Source: Rahnella variigena (GTDB lineage: Bacteria; Pseudomonadota; Gammaproteobacteria; Enterobacterales; Enterobacteriaceae). Taken from it: DNA of 64,000 nucleotides. This document shows, one piece after another, positions 16,998 to 26,306 of this stretch. The stretch lies in assembly GCF_003610915.1 (NCBI RefSeq), contig NZ_NSDJ01000001.1:4526001-4590000 (forward strand). Direction: 5' to 3'. The first letter of the stretch is position 1, and every line of letters begins with the position of its first letter. Both the position numbers and the translations under genes were made by a program. The notes beneath the pieces were generated by a model that worked only from the letters and a program-made list of their open reading frames with translations, was not told the origin of the DNA and did no database searches.

Positions 16998-18908
16998 ATG
17001 GGCATCACTCGTCGTGATTTTCTAAACGGCGTGGCTATTACGGTCACTGCCGGAATGACTCCGTTTGAGGCGCTGCGGGCTTCGCCGCAAACAGCCACGC
17101 AGTCGTTGTATTATCCGCCTTCCCTTACCGGTTTGCGCGGAAATCATCAGGGTTCTTATGAAGCGGCGCATATCCTCGGGCGCGAAGGCAAAAAGGTCGA
17201 ATCTTCCGGTTTGCCGGTGGAAGATGAGTTTGATCTGGTGGTGGTCGGAGCCGGGATCAGCGGGCTTGCGGCGGCGTGTTTCTGGCAGGAACAGCACGGT
17301 AAAGACCAGCGTATTTTGTTGCTCGATAACCATGATGATTTCGGCGGGCATGCCAAACGTAATGAATTTCACGTCGAGGATAAAATGCTGCTGGGCTACG
17401 GCGGCAGCGAGTCCTTTCAGTCGCCACGCACCAATTTCAGTCCGGTTGCAATGGGGTTGCTGAAAACCCTCAACGTCGATATCGAGAAGATGGCGAAAGA
17501 CTTCGATCAGACGTTTTACCCTGATCTGCATCTCAGCCGCGGGGTGTATTTCGACCGTAAAAACTTCGGCGTCGATAAAATTGTCAGCGGCGATCCGGGA
17601 CGTGCGGTGGCTGATGATATTCCACCAGAGCGTCTCAATGGCCGTGATATCAAAGACTTTATCAGTGACTTCCCGCTGCCGGAATCTGACCGTCAGGCAC
17701 TGATCGCCCTGCACACTGAATCAAAAGATTATCTGCACGGCATGAGTCAGGAAGAAAAAGTCGCCTGGGTCGACGGGCACAGCTATACCCAGTTCCTGCG
17801 TGAAAAAGTCGGGCTGAGCGAGATTGCTATCCGCTATTTCCAGCAGCGGACCAATGATTTTCAGGCGGTTGGAATCGATGCCACCTCATGCAGCGATGCG
17901 CGCATTTGCGCCCTGCCAGGTCTGGAAGGTATGGGCCTGCCGCCGCTGGACGCCGAATCGCTGGCCGATCTCGACGAGCCGTATATTTTCCACTTCCCCG
18001 ATGGCAACGCCGGTTTAGCGCGGCTGATGGTGCGCCATCTGATCCCGCAGGTCGCGCCGGGAAATACGATGGAAGATATCGTGCTGGCGAAATTCGATTA
18101 CAGCCAGCTCGATAAGGCCGGGCAGCCGGTGCGGCTTCGCCTCAACAGCACCGGAATGCATGTCGCCAACGCAGAACACGAAGGCAAACCGGCGGTAGAA
18201 GTGACCTATATGACCGGCAGCACGCTGCACCGCGTCCGCGCCGGTCAGGCAGTGATGGCCGGATACAATATGATGATCCCGTATCTGGTGCCGGAAATCC
18301 CTGAAGCGCAGAAAGCCGCGCTGAAAGAAAACGTCAAAGCGCCGCTGGTCTATTCGAAAGTGGTGATCCGCAACTGGCAGCCGTTTATCAAACTTGGCGT
18401 CCATGAAATTTACTCTCCGGCAGCGCCTTACAGCCGCGTGAAACTGGATTATCCGGTGGATATGGGCGGTTATCAGCATCCGCGTGACCCGAACCAGCCG
18501 ATTGGCCTGCATATGGTGTATGTGCCGACGCTGCCGGGCAGCGGCCTCAGCCCACGCGAGCAGTCACGTAAAGGCCGTGCGTTACTGCTCGGCACCTCGT
18601 TTGATGCCCATGAAAAAATGATCCGCGATCAGTTGCAGGGCATGTTCGGCGAAGCTGGTTTTGACCATCAGCGCGACATCATGGCGATCACCGTTAACCG
18701 CTGGTCGCACGGCTATTCCTACTTCCTCAGCGGGATGTTCGACGACGAAGACGACGCGCAGAAAACCATTCATCTGGCGCGCACGCCTGTCGGGCGGATC
18801 ACTATCGCCAACTCAGATTCTGACTGGAGCCCGTACGCCAACTCAGCAGTTGATCAGGCCTGGCGGGCAGTGAATGAACTGACGGCAATGAAAAAGGTGA
18901 GCGCATGA
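16998..18908 (+). CDS. Tat-exported FAD oxidoreductase, spermidine dehydrogenase (SpdH)-like
   Basis: The 636-residue protein starts MGITRRDFLNGVAITVTAG, a twin-arginine signal (RRDF), so it is exported folded with its cofactor. A Rossmann FAD motif follows at about residues 78-95 (DLVVVGAGISGLAAA), then LLDNHDDFGGHAKRNEF and GYGGSESFQSP, which I recognise from SpdH of Pseudomonas and Citrobacter. SpdH oxidises spermidine in the periplasm. The cytochrome c gene overlaps its stop by 4 bp and would accept the electrons. The substrate is inferred from family resemblance; a related amine or alcohol is possible. Confidence 0.75.
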   Translation: MGITRRDFLNGVAITVTAGMTPFEALRASPQTATQSLYYPPSLTGLRGNHQGSYEAAHILGREGKKVESSGLPVEDEFDLVVVGAGISGLAAACFWQEQHGKDQRILLLDNHDDFGGHAKRNEFHVEDKMLLGYGGSESFQSPRTNFSPVAMGLLKTLNVDIEKMAKDFDQTFYPDLHLSRGVYFDRKNFGVDKIVSGDPGRAVADDIPPERLNGRDIKDFISDFPLPESDRQALIALHTESKDYLHGMSQEEKVAWVDGHSYTQFLREKVGLSEIAIRYFQQRTNDFQAVGIDATSCSDARICALPGLEGMGLPPLDAESLADLDEPYIFHFPDGNAGLARLMVRHLIPQVAPGNTMEDIVLAKFDYSQLDKAGQPVRLRLNSTGMHVANAEHEGKPAVEVTYMTGSTLHRVRAGQAVMAGYNMMIPYLVPEIPEAQKAALKENVKAPLVYSKVVIRNWQPFIKLGVHEIYSPAAPYSRVKLDYPVDMGGYQHPRDPNQPIGLHMVYVPTLPGSGLSPREQSRKGRALLLGTSFDAHEKMIRDQLQGMFGEAGFDHQRDIMAITVNRWSHGYSYFLSGMFDDEDDAQKTIHLARTPVGRITIANSDSDWSPYANSAVDQAWRAVNELTAMKKVSA

Positions 18909-20083
18909 AGAAGCTGATGATTTTTGCCACGCTGATGGCAACGGCAGGCTCTGCCATGGCGATGTCCGAAGGTGAGTATGTGGCGAAATCCGCCGACTGC
19001 GCCGCCTGCCATACGTCGCCTCAGGGTGCAGATTTATCCGGTGGTGTGCGCTTTGCCACACCGGTAGGCGAGATTTATTCCACCAATATTACGCCGGATA
19101 TTCAGCACGGAATTGGCGGCTACAGTTTTGAAGAGTTCGACAAGGCGATGCGCGAAGGGATTGCTAAAGACGGCCATGCGCTCTATCCGGCGATGCCCTA
19201 CACCTCTTACGTAAAAATGAGCGGGAAGGACATGCGCGCGCTGTATGACTATCTGATGAAAGAGGTCAAACCGCAGCCCGTTGCCAACCGTGAAAATGAC
19301 ATCAGCTGGCCGATGTCGGTGCGCTGGCCGCTGCGGGTTTGGAACAGCATTTTTCTTGAAGACGGCGAGTACAGGCCACAGGCGGATCAGAGTGCGCAAT
19401 GGAATCATGGCGCTTATCTGGTGCAGGGTGCCGGACACTGCGGAGCCTGTCACACCCCGCGTGGCTGGGCGCAACAGGAGAAAGCCCTCGATGAAAAGGA
19501 CATGGCGTTTCTCAGCGGCGGCGAGCTGGACGGCTGGTCAGCACCTTCCCTGCGCGGGCTGAAAATCAGTCAGCCGGAACTGGTGACGCTGCTGAAATCC
19601 GGTCGCAATACTCATGACGCCGTCAGCGGCCCGATGGGGGAAGTGATCACTAACAGCACGCAGTTTATGACCGATGACGATCTCAACAGCATGGCGGTGT
19701 ATCTGCTCAGTCTGAAAGCGGAGGCACAACCGGCACCGGCCAAAAAGGCCGTCGCGACTGAGGCCGGACAACAGACGTTTATGCGTTACTGTTCGACCTG
19801 TCACGGTGTGAAAGGCGACGGAAAAGCGTTTGCCATTCCGGCGCTGGCGGGCAATCTGACCGTCAGTGCAGAGAACCCGCAGACGTTGCTGCGCGTGATC
19901 CTCTACGGCGCTCAGACGCCGGTGACGGCAGAACATATGTCCAATACAATGCCTGGCTACGGCTGGACGCTGACTGATCAACAGGCCGCAGACCTCACCA
20001 ATACCCTGCGCGCCAGCTGGGGAAATCAGGCAGCAGCCGTCACGCCGGGAGATGTGGCGAAAGCGAGGAAAGCAGGGAAATAA
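18905..20083 (+). CDS. Periplasmic triheme c-type cytochrome
   Basis: The 392-residue product has a signal peptide (MKKLMIFATLMATAGSAMA) and three heme-binding motifs: CAACH (about residue 32), CGACH (about 180) and CSTCH (about 299). Each is followed by a cytochrome c fold with a distal Met region, such as YPAMPYTSY and NTMPGYGW. It resembles the triheme cytochrome subunits of alcohol and gluconate dehydrogenases. It overlaps the flavoprotein by ATGA, so it is the likely electron acceptor, passing electrons toward quinone or an oxidase. Anchoring to the membrane is not evident. Confidence 0.88.
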   Translation: MKKLMIFATLMATAGSAMAMSEGEYVAKSADCAACHTSPQGADLSGGVRFATPVGEIYSTNITPDIQHGIGGYSFEEFDKAMREGIAKDGHALYPAMPYTSYVKMSGKDMRALYDYLMKEVKPQPVANRENDISWPMSVRWPLRVWNSIFLEDGEYRPQADQSAQWNHGAYLVQGAGHCGACHTPRGWAQQEKALDEKDMAFLSGGELDGWSAPSLRGLKISQPELVTLLKSGRNTHDAVSGPMGEVITNSTQFMTDDDLNSMAVYLLSLKAEAQPAPAKKAVATEAGQQTFMRYCSTCHGVKGDGKAFAIPALAGNLTVSAENPQTLLRVILYGAQTPVTAEHMSNTMPGYGWTLTDQQAADLTNTLRASWGNQAAAVTPGDVAKARKAGK

Positions 20084-20120
20084 GGGCTTGTTTCACCGCA
20101 GGTAAAACCTGGCTCGATGA

Positions 20121-20157
20121 GCTCCTCCCCCTGCGAAGGGGGAGTTGGGAGGGGGGG
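20121..20157. repeat. GC-rich interspersed hairpin repeat, copy 1
   Basis: GCTCCTCCCCCTGCGAAGGG (continuing to GGAG at 20144) forms a CTCCCCCT...AGGGGGAG hairpin, followed by TTGGGAGGGGGGG. The same 24-base core recurs at 36733-36756, so this is a dispersed intergenic repeat. The rest of 20084-20380 is AT-rich and holds the hcp promoter region, with no gene. Confidence 0.75.
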
Positions 20158-20380
20158 TTACAGATATTTGATGCACAATCAACTTTAATAAAAACTCCAG
20201 TTGAACTTCCTTATATTCATTTAAATAACTTCAACCAATAATTACCAGTATCAATCTAAAATAATAATTCATACTTGATTATTATCATTATAAAAAACCT
20301 TAATACAATGCAAAAAATACGCTTGCAGTTATCCTCCTGTGGAGTAGTTTATTTATTACTTTCAATAGGGAGATTTAAAG

Positions 20381-20863
20381 ATGGCGATTCCTGCTTATTT
20401 ATGGCTTAAAGATGATGGCGGTGCGCATATCAAAGGATCCGTTGATGTGAATGGGCGTGAAAGTAGCATTGAGATTTTGGGTTTCGGGCATGGTTTATTT
20501 TTGCCTACTGATAATAATACGGGAAAAATCACCGGTACCCGAGTGCACTCAGCAATGACGTTTGAAAAAGAGTTTGATTCCTCCAGTCCATATTTATACC
20601 AAGCTGTAGCAAAAGGACAAACGTTAAAATCTGCTGAAATCCGGTGGTATCGCATCAATGATGCTGGTCAGGAAGTTGAGTATTTCAATATGCTGCTGGA
20701 AAATGTGAAAGTTGTTGCGATCTGCCCTTTGATGCATGACTGCAAAAATCCAGCAACAGAAAAGCACAACCACCTCGAATCTATATCTCTGAGATACGAG
20801 CGGATCACCTGGAAATATAGTGATGGGAATATCATTTTTTCCGATGCGTGGAATGACAGATGA
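20381..20863 (+). CDS. hcp: Hcp-family type VI secretion tube protein (copy 2)
   Basis: The 160-residue protein starts MAIPAYLWLKDDGGAHIKGS and shares most of its length with copy 1 (KITGTRVHSA, SSSPYLYQAV, YRINDAGQEVEYFNMLLENV). The C-terminal third differs more, perhaps to fit a different cargo. AGGGAGA lies upstream of the ATG. It leads the second cassette and overlaps the effector gene as ATGA. It is encoded on the strand opposite to copy 1, 3.6 kb away. Confidence 0.95.
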   Translation: MAIPAYLWLKDDGGAHIKGSVDVNGRESSIEILGFGHGLFLPTDNNTGKITGTRVHSAMTFEKEFDSSSPYLYQAVAKGQTLKSAEIRWYRINDAGQEVEYFNMLLENVKVVAICPLMHDCKNPATEKHNHLESISLRYERITWKYSDGNIIFSDAWNDR

Positions 20864-21339
20864 TCAGATGCACATTTCGTTTGAACGGTTCAGGCTTATC
20901 CACTCTCAGTTGCCCTGGCTACGGCTTCTTTCCCGCCTATTCTGGTGAGGTAGGTCCACATCGCAACAACCCTGACTCAGCAGATGTGAAAGATATCGGA
21001 CCTTTGCCACCCGGACAATATTATATAGTGACCCGAGGGACTGGTGGGATAGGCACCCATGTTTCTGATTTTTTTGGATCAGTCGTGAGTGGATCCGACA
21101 GGTCAGTGTGGTTTGCACTTTACAGAAACGATAACAGCATAGATGATTTAACTTTCATCGATCAGGTTAAAAGAGGTAATTTCAGACTACACCCGGCGGG
21201 TTACAAAGGGGTAAGCCACGGGTGCATAACGTTGCCTTCAAAGGATCATTTTACAATTCTGCGTGAGGCATTATTAAATACACCACAAATAAAAATCAGC
21301 TCAACATTAAATGCTTTCGGAACTGTACAGGTATATTAA
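20860..21339 (+). CDS. DUF2778/Tlde1-like L,D-transpeptidase-fold effector
   Basis: This 159-residue protein carries FRLHPAGYKGVSHGCITL at about residues 110-127. That is the L,D-transpeptidase catalytic layout with His and the SHGC nucleophile Cys 11 residues apart. An earlier DIGPLPPGQYYIV stretch matches the other effector's GMGPLPQGSYRV. It lacks a signal peptide. It belongs to the same superfamily as the effector at 15879 but is clearly diverged. Direct coupling to hcp indicates Hcp-mediated delivery to attack peptidoglycan of competitors. Confidence 0.8.
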   Translation: MIRCTFRLNGSGLSTLSCPGYGFFPAYSGEVGPHRNNPDSADVKDIGPLPPGQYYIVTRGTGGIGTHVSDFFGSVVSGSDRSVWFALYRNDNSIDDLTFIDQVKRGNFRLHPAGYKGVSHGCITLPSKDHFTILREALLNTPQIKISSTLNAFGTVQVY

Positions 21340-21594
21340 ATGTCCCCTTTGAAATGTGTGATTATTTGGCTCGGAAGTGTTTTCTTGTTTACAATGACGT
21401 TTACGACACTTTTCGCTTTATGTTCTGAACAATGGTTCTATTCGAAAATTTCAGCGCATACAGACTTTATTCAGGAAAACACCTGGGATAATATTTATAT
21501 GAGCATTTTGTTTGGAGGCTCAGCCCTTGTAGATATTTTTTTAATTTTTGTAATCGCAAAGTTTTTCGCATATCGCAAACAGGCAGCCCGGTGA
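21340..21594 (+). CDS. Putative membrane immunity protein of the second cassette
   Basis: The 84-residue product has two transmembrane segments (about residues 7-28 and 54-75) separated by a loop of about 25 residues that probably faces the periplasm (EQWFYSKISAHTDFIQEN). Its ATG directly abuts the effector stop, so it is co-translated. I do not recognise the family. Its place after a periplasm-acting effector suggests immunity. It is unrelated to the exported protein of the first cassette. The G+C content is low compared with neighbouring core genes. Confidence 0.6.
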   Translation: MSPLKCVIIWLGSVFLFTMTFTTLFALCSEQWFYSKISAHTDFIQENTWDNIYMSILFGGSALVDIFLIFVIAKFFAYRKQAAR

Positions 21595-21739
21595 CATTGC
21601 TCCCCGTCAATTTTATTGCTATGTCTAAAGTGATTGAGGCCACTTACGATGAATGGCAGCATTCGCACTGAAATAAATGATGTTCTCTACACCAGAGACC
21701 GTTTTACGTGTCCTTAGTGCAGAGATAATTCAAACTCTT

Positions 21740-23188
21740 CTATTTACCCACATCCCCGTTCCATCCGCCGCCCAGGGCAGCGATCAGCTTGACGCTGGTG
21801 ACCATCTGGGTGCTGAGCAGTGACAGGACACTTTGCTGTTGGGTCAGGCTGGTGTTTTCGGTAGTCGCGACGTCAAGATAGTCGATCATCCCGGCCTGAT
21901 ACTGGTTGTAAGTCACGCGGGCGGATTCTTTGGCGGAATCGGCGGCGTTCTGACGGGCGACCAGCTCGCTGTCGAGCGTGTGCAGTTCGACCAGATAATC
22001 TTCCACTTCCTGCATTGCGGTTAACACGCTCTGGCGATAGCTGGCGACATCGGCATCATACGCGGCTTCGGCTTGCGCCACTTTGCCGCGGGTAGAACCG
22101 AAATCCAGTACCGTCTGGCTGAGTTCAGGGCCTAAAGACCAGACGCGGTTTGGCAGCGAGAACAGGTTGTGGAATGCCGAGCTGGCGAACCCGCCGCTGG
22201 CGCTCAGGGTCAGATCGGGATAATACGCGGCAGTCGCTACACCGACGGCGGCGTTGGAAGACGCCATGGTGCGTTCGGCGGCAGCGATATCAGGACGACG
22301 CTGCAACAACTGCGACGGAATGGCGTCCGGCATCGCAGGCAGGTTGAGTTTGACGTCGCGTGCCGCAAGGCTGAACTGCGCCGGTGGTTTGCCGATCAGT
22401 ACCGCGATAGCGTGCTCAAGCTGGGCGCGCTGCCATTGCAGATCCAGCGCCGAGGCTTTGGTGCTTTCAAGCTGAGTCTGCGCCTGCGCCAGTGTAGCGC
22501 GTGAGGTGTTGCCACCTTCATACTGATTCTGGATCACCGTCAGGTAACGCTGATAAGAATCGATACTTTGCTTATACAGCGCGATTTGCTGATCCATCAC
22601 CCGCAGCTGGAAATAATCCTGCGCCAGTTCGGACTGTGCGCTGAGCGTTGCATCAGCCAGATCGGCCTTGCTGGCCTGCGCACTGGCGTCCTGCTCTTCT
22701 GCCGTACGGCGCAGTTTGCCCCACAAATCCAGTTCCCAGCTGGCACTCAGTTGTGCGGACTGGCTGTTAGTGGTTGAGGTGGATGTGCCACTGCGCGTGC
22801 TGCCGACGGTAGCATCCACTGACGGATACAAATCGGAACGTGCCTGTGTCACCAGCGCCTGTGCCTGACGGTATTGCGCAGCATACTGCGCGACGTTCTG
22901 GTTGGAGATCTGTACCTGTGTCAGCAATGATGACAGCTCAGGATCCTGATACACCGCCCACCAGTCGCCTTTGGTCTGATTATCTTTCGGGATCGCCGCC
23001 GTCCAGCCTTTGGCTTCTTTAAATGCCGTGGGCATCGCAACGTCAGGCCGTTTGTAATCAGGGCCGACGGCACAGGCGCTGACCAGAAGTGCCAGCGCCA
23101 GCGGAGCAAGCCGGAACACCATAGAACGTGTTTTTTGCAGAGTCATCAGATTCGCTTCAGGGTAATGAGTTTCAGTGTGATCAGTCAT
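21740..23188 (-). CDS. Outer membrane efflux channel lipoprotein of the MdtABC operon
   Basis: This NodT/OprM-type outer membrane factor has lipobox ALLVSAC followed by AVGPDYKRPDV. It also has the family motifs ASWELDLWGKLRRTAEE, RRPDIAAAERTMASSNAAVG and YLDVATTENTSLTQQQ. From the ATG at 23188 the product is 482 residues with a long N-terminal lead. That ATG has GGAGG at 9-bp spacing and overlaps mdtC by 8 bp, so it is favoured despite inner ATGs at 23146 and 23122 closer to the lipobox. It supplies the channel that E. coli MdtABC borrows from TolC. Confidence 0.9.
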   Translation of the reverse strand: MTDHTETHYPEANLMTLQKTRSMVFRLAPLALALLVSACAVGPDYKRPDVAMPTAFKEAKGWTAAIPKDNQTKGDWWAVYQDPELSSLLTQVQISNQNVAQYAAQYRQAQALVTQARSDLYPSVDATVGSTRSGTSTSTTNSQSAQLSASWELDLWGKLRRTAEEQDASAQASKADLADATLSAQSELAQDYFQLRVMDQQIALYKQSIDSYQRYLTVIQNQYEGGNTSRATLAQAQTQLESTKASALDLQWQRAQLEHAIAVLIGKPPAQFSLAARDVKLNLPAMPDAIPSQLLQRRPDIAAAERTMASSNAAVGVATAAYYPDLTLSASGGFASSAFHNLFSLPNRVWSLGPELSQTVLDFGSTRGKVAQAEAAYDADVASYRQSVLTAMQEVEDYLVELHTLDSELVARQNAADSAKESARVTYNQYQAGMIDYLDVATTENTSLTQQQSVLSLLSTQMVTSVKLIAALGGGWNGDVGK

Positions 23189-26100
23189 GAGAACTGGCCT
23201 CCGGAGACGTCGTGTGAGGACGCAAACGGTGCCACAGACGATGCGTCGCGCGGCTGGTGCGATCCATATACAGGTAAACGACCGGCGTGGTGAATAACGT
23301 CAGAACCTGACTCAGCGCCAGACCACCGGCGATCGCCAGCCCCAGCGGACTGCGCAGATCCGCATCACCGCCGCTGCCCAGCGCCAGCGGCAATGCACCG
23401 AAGAATGCAGCCAGCGTGGTCATCAGGATCGGACGAAATCGCATCAGACAGGCCTGAGTGATCGCCTGTTGCGGCGTCAGACCCAGCCGCCGTTCAGCGT
23501 CGAGTGCGAAGTCGATCATCATGATCGCGTTCTTTTTCACGATACCGATCAGCAGCAGGATCCCGATCAGTGCGATCACCGTCAGTTGCGTCCCCGTTAC
23601 CAGCATCAGCAACAGCGCCCCCAGTCCGGCAGACGGCAGCGTGGAAAGAATGGTCAGCGGATGAATATAACTTTCATACAGTACGCCCAGCACGATATAT
23701 ACCGCCGCCAGCGCCGCCAGGATCAGCCACGGCATGGAACTGGCCAGCGCTTCAAACGCCTGCGCGGTACCGGCATAACTGCCGTGAACGGTATCCGGCA
23801 GACCAATCTGCGCCATCGTCGTTTTCAGCGCAGCCTGCGCATCTTCCAGCGCATAGCCGTCGGCGAGGTTGAACGCAATAGTAGTGGTCGCCGTCTGCCC
23901 CTGATGAGAAACCGACAGCGGTGCATTGGCTCCGCTGAAGGTAGCAAACGCCGACAGCGGCACCTGATTACCGGAATCGGTGACGACATACAGCTGATGC
24001 AGGACATCCGGATTACTGGTGTAGTCAGACGTCAGGTTCATCACCACGTGATACTGGTTCAGCGTTTTGTAGATCGTAGCGATCTGCCGCTGGCTGAAGG
24101 AGTTATTGAGCAGCGTGTCGATCATCTTCACGTTCACGCCGAGTTGCGTAGCGCGATCCCGGTCGATATTGAGCATGATCTCCTGCCCGCCGGTCTGCGC
24201 ATCGGAATCCACACCGGTCAGTTGCGGCAGTTTCGCCAGCGCTTTCTGCACCTTCGGCGCCCATTCACGCAGCACGGAAAGATCGTCAGATTGCAGGCTG
24301 TACTGATATTGGGCGTTGGCACTGCGTCCACCGATATGCAGATCCTGCGCCGCCATCAGGAACAACTGCGCGCCCGGTTCTTTGCCAGTCGCCATCATCA
24401 GGCGGTTGGCGACCTGATTGGCCGTCGCGGTGCGTTTATCAAAATCTTTCAGACGTACAAAGAAGGTCGCGGTATTACGTGAACCAAAACCGCCGCTGCC
24501 CGCTGAACTCATTACCGCTTCTACCGCCGGATCGTCCTGAATGATCTTGCTATATTTCAGCACCTGCGGCTGGATCGACTGGAACGAGGTGTTCTGATCC
24601 GCACGTAACATGCCCATCAGCATCCCGGTGTCCTGATCCGGGAAGAAGCCTTTTTCCACCACGGTATACAGATAGAAATTCAGCAGGATCGTCAGGAACA
24701 GGCCGACCAGCGTGATCAGCTGATGCCGCATTACCCAGCCGAGCGCCGCAGAATACGCCGCCAGCAGTTTGTTCAGCCCGCGTTCAATCATGCGGTAAAT
24801 GCGCGGCTGACGTTTTTCCACCGGCGGTTTACGTTTGAGGAAACGCGCACACAGCATCGGCGTCAGGCTCAGCGACACCAGCATGGAGATGATCAGCGAG
24901 ACACTCAGCGTCACCGCAAACTCGCGGAACAGACGCCCGACGATACTGCCCATCAGCAGGATCGGAATGAAAACGGCAATCAGTGAAAGCGTCATCGACA
25001 GCACGGTGAAACTGACTTCCTGCGCGCCTTTCAGCGCGGCCCGCACCGGCCCCAGCCCTTCCTCGATGTGCCGCGTAATATTTTCCAGCACCACAATGGC
25101 GTCATCGACCACGAAACCGGTGGAGATAATCAGCGCCATCAGCGAGAGGTTATCCAGGCTGTAGCCGAGCAGATACATCACCGCGCAGGTGCCGATCAGC
25201 GAAACCGGCAGCGCCACCGCCGGGATCAGCACCGCATTCCAGTTACGCAGGAACACAAACACCACGGCGATCACCAGAAGCGTGGCTTCCAGCAAGGTCA
25301 TTTCGGTATCGCGCAGGGAAGCAGAAACGTTCGGCGAGCGATCCAGCGCCAGATTAAGCTGTACGTCGCCCGGCAGACTTTCTTTCATCAGCGGCAGCGC
25401 GGCCTTGATCGCTTCGATGGTTTCCAGCATGTTCGCGCCAGCCTGACGCGTCACGCCGATCATGACCGACGGTGTGCTGTTGTAATAACCGACGTTGTAT
25501 TTATCTTCAACAGAATCATACACATTGGCGATATCGCTCAGGCGGATTGCCGAGCCGTTGATGTAGGTGACGATCAGCGTTTTGTACTGCGCGGCGGTGC
25601 TTTGCTGGCCGTTACCTTCAATCATCCACGACTGATCCGAGCCTTGCAGCAGCCCTTTTGGCAGGTTACTGGTGCTGTCGGCAATGGCGGTGCGAATGGT
25701 GTCGAGGGAAATGCCGTAAGAGGTGATCGCTTCCGGACGCAAATCAATGCGCACCCCCGGCAGCGCGGAACCGACCAGCGAAACCTGGCCGACACCGTTC
25801 ACCTGCGCGATTTTCTGTTGCAACTGGCTCGAGGCGATATCGTACAGCTCGCCTTTACTGCGCGTAGCCGACGTCAGCGCCAGCATGATAATCGGTGCAT
25901 CAGACGGGTTGGCTTTACGATAGGTCGGCAGCGACGGCATGCTGCTCGGCAGCAAGGCGCGGGAGGCGTTGATCGCCGCCTGTACGTCGCGCGCCGCGCC
26001 GTTGATATCGCGATCCAGATCGAATTGCAGGATAACGCTGGTCGAACTTTGCGAGCTGCGCGAGGTCATTTCCGTCACCCCGGCGATTTGCCCGAGCGCC

Positions 26101-26306
26101 CTTTCCAGCGGCGTCGCCACCGTTGCCGCCATGGTTTCAGGACTGGCACCGGGCAGACTGGCGCTGACCAGAATGGTCGGGAAATCCACCTGTGGCAGCG
26201 GCGCAACCGGCAGCAGGCGATATCCCAGCAAACCGAGCAGGAGTATCGCCAGCGTCAGCAGCATTGTGGCGACCGGACGGAAGATGAAGAAACGCGAAAT
26301 ATTCAT
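23181..26306 (-). CDS. mdtC: MdtC, RND multidrug efflux subunit
   Basis: The 1041-residue RND pump opens MNISRFFIFRPVATMLLTLA, with the TM4 motif TGFVVDDAIVVLENITRHIE and [18 protein letters not shown]. MdtC works as a heterotrimer with MdtB (in E. coli two MdtB to one MdtC) and exports bile salts, novobiocin and related compounds. It abuts mdtB with no gap (stop at 26307, start at 26306). The docking-domain loop is short here (VTDSGNQVPLSAF), in contrast to MdtB. Confidence 0.95.
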   Translation of the reverse strand: MNISRFFIFRPVATMLLTLAILLLGLLGYRLLPVAPLPQVDFPTILVSASLPGASPETMAATVATPLERALGQIAGVTEMTSRSSQSSTSVILQFDLDRDINGAARDVQAAINASRALLPSSMPSLPTYRKANPSDAPIIMLALTSATRSKGELYDIASSQLQQKIAQVNGVGQVSLVGSALPGVRIDLRPEAITSYGISLDTIRTAIADSTSNLPKGLLQGSDQSWMIEGNGQQSTAAQYKTLIVTYINGSAIRLSDIANVYDSVEDKYNVGYYNSTPSVMIGVTRQAGANMLETIEAIKAALPLMKESLPGDVQLNLALDRSPNVSASLRDTEMTLLEATLLVIAVVFVFLRNWNAVLIPAVALPVSLIGTCAVMYLLGYSLDNLSLMALIISTGFVVDDAIVVLENITRHIEEGLGPVRAALKGAQEVSFTVLSMTLSLIAVFIPILLMGSIVGRLFREFAVTLSVSLIISMLVSLSLTPMLCARFLKRKPPVEKRQPRIYRMIERGLNKLLAAYSAALGWVMRHQLITLVGLFLTILLNFYLYTVVEKGFFPDQDTGMLMGMLRADQNTSFQSIQPQVLKYSKIIQDDPAVEAVMSSAGSGGFGSRNTATFFVRLKDFDKRTATANQVANRLMMATGKEPGAQLFLMAAQDLHIGGRSANAQYQYSLQSDDLSVLREWAPKVQKALAKLPQLTGVDSDAQTGGQEIMLNIDRDRATQLGVNVKMIDTLLNNSFSQRQIATIYKTLNQYHVVMNLTSDYTSNPDVLHQLYVVTDSGNQVPLSAFATFSGANAPLSVSHQGQTATTTIAFNLADGYALEDAQAALKTTMAQIGLPDTVHGSYAGTAQAFEALASSMPWLILAALAAVYIVLGVLYESYIHPLTILSTLPSAGLGALLLMLVTGTQLTVIALIGILLLIGIVKKNAIMMIDFALDAERRLGLTPQQAITQACLMRFRPILMTTLAAFFGALPLALGSGGDADLRSPLGLAIAGGLALSQVLTLFTTPVVYLYMDRTSRATHRLWHRLRPHTTSPEASSHD

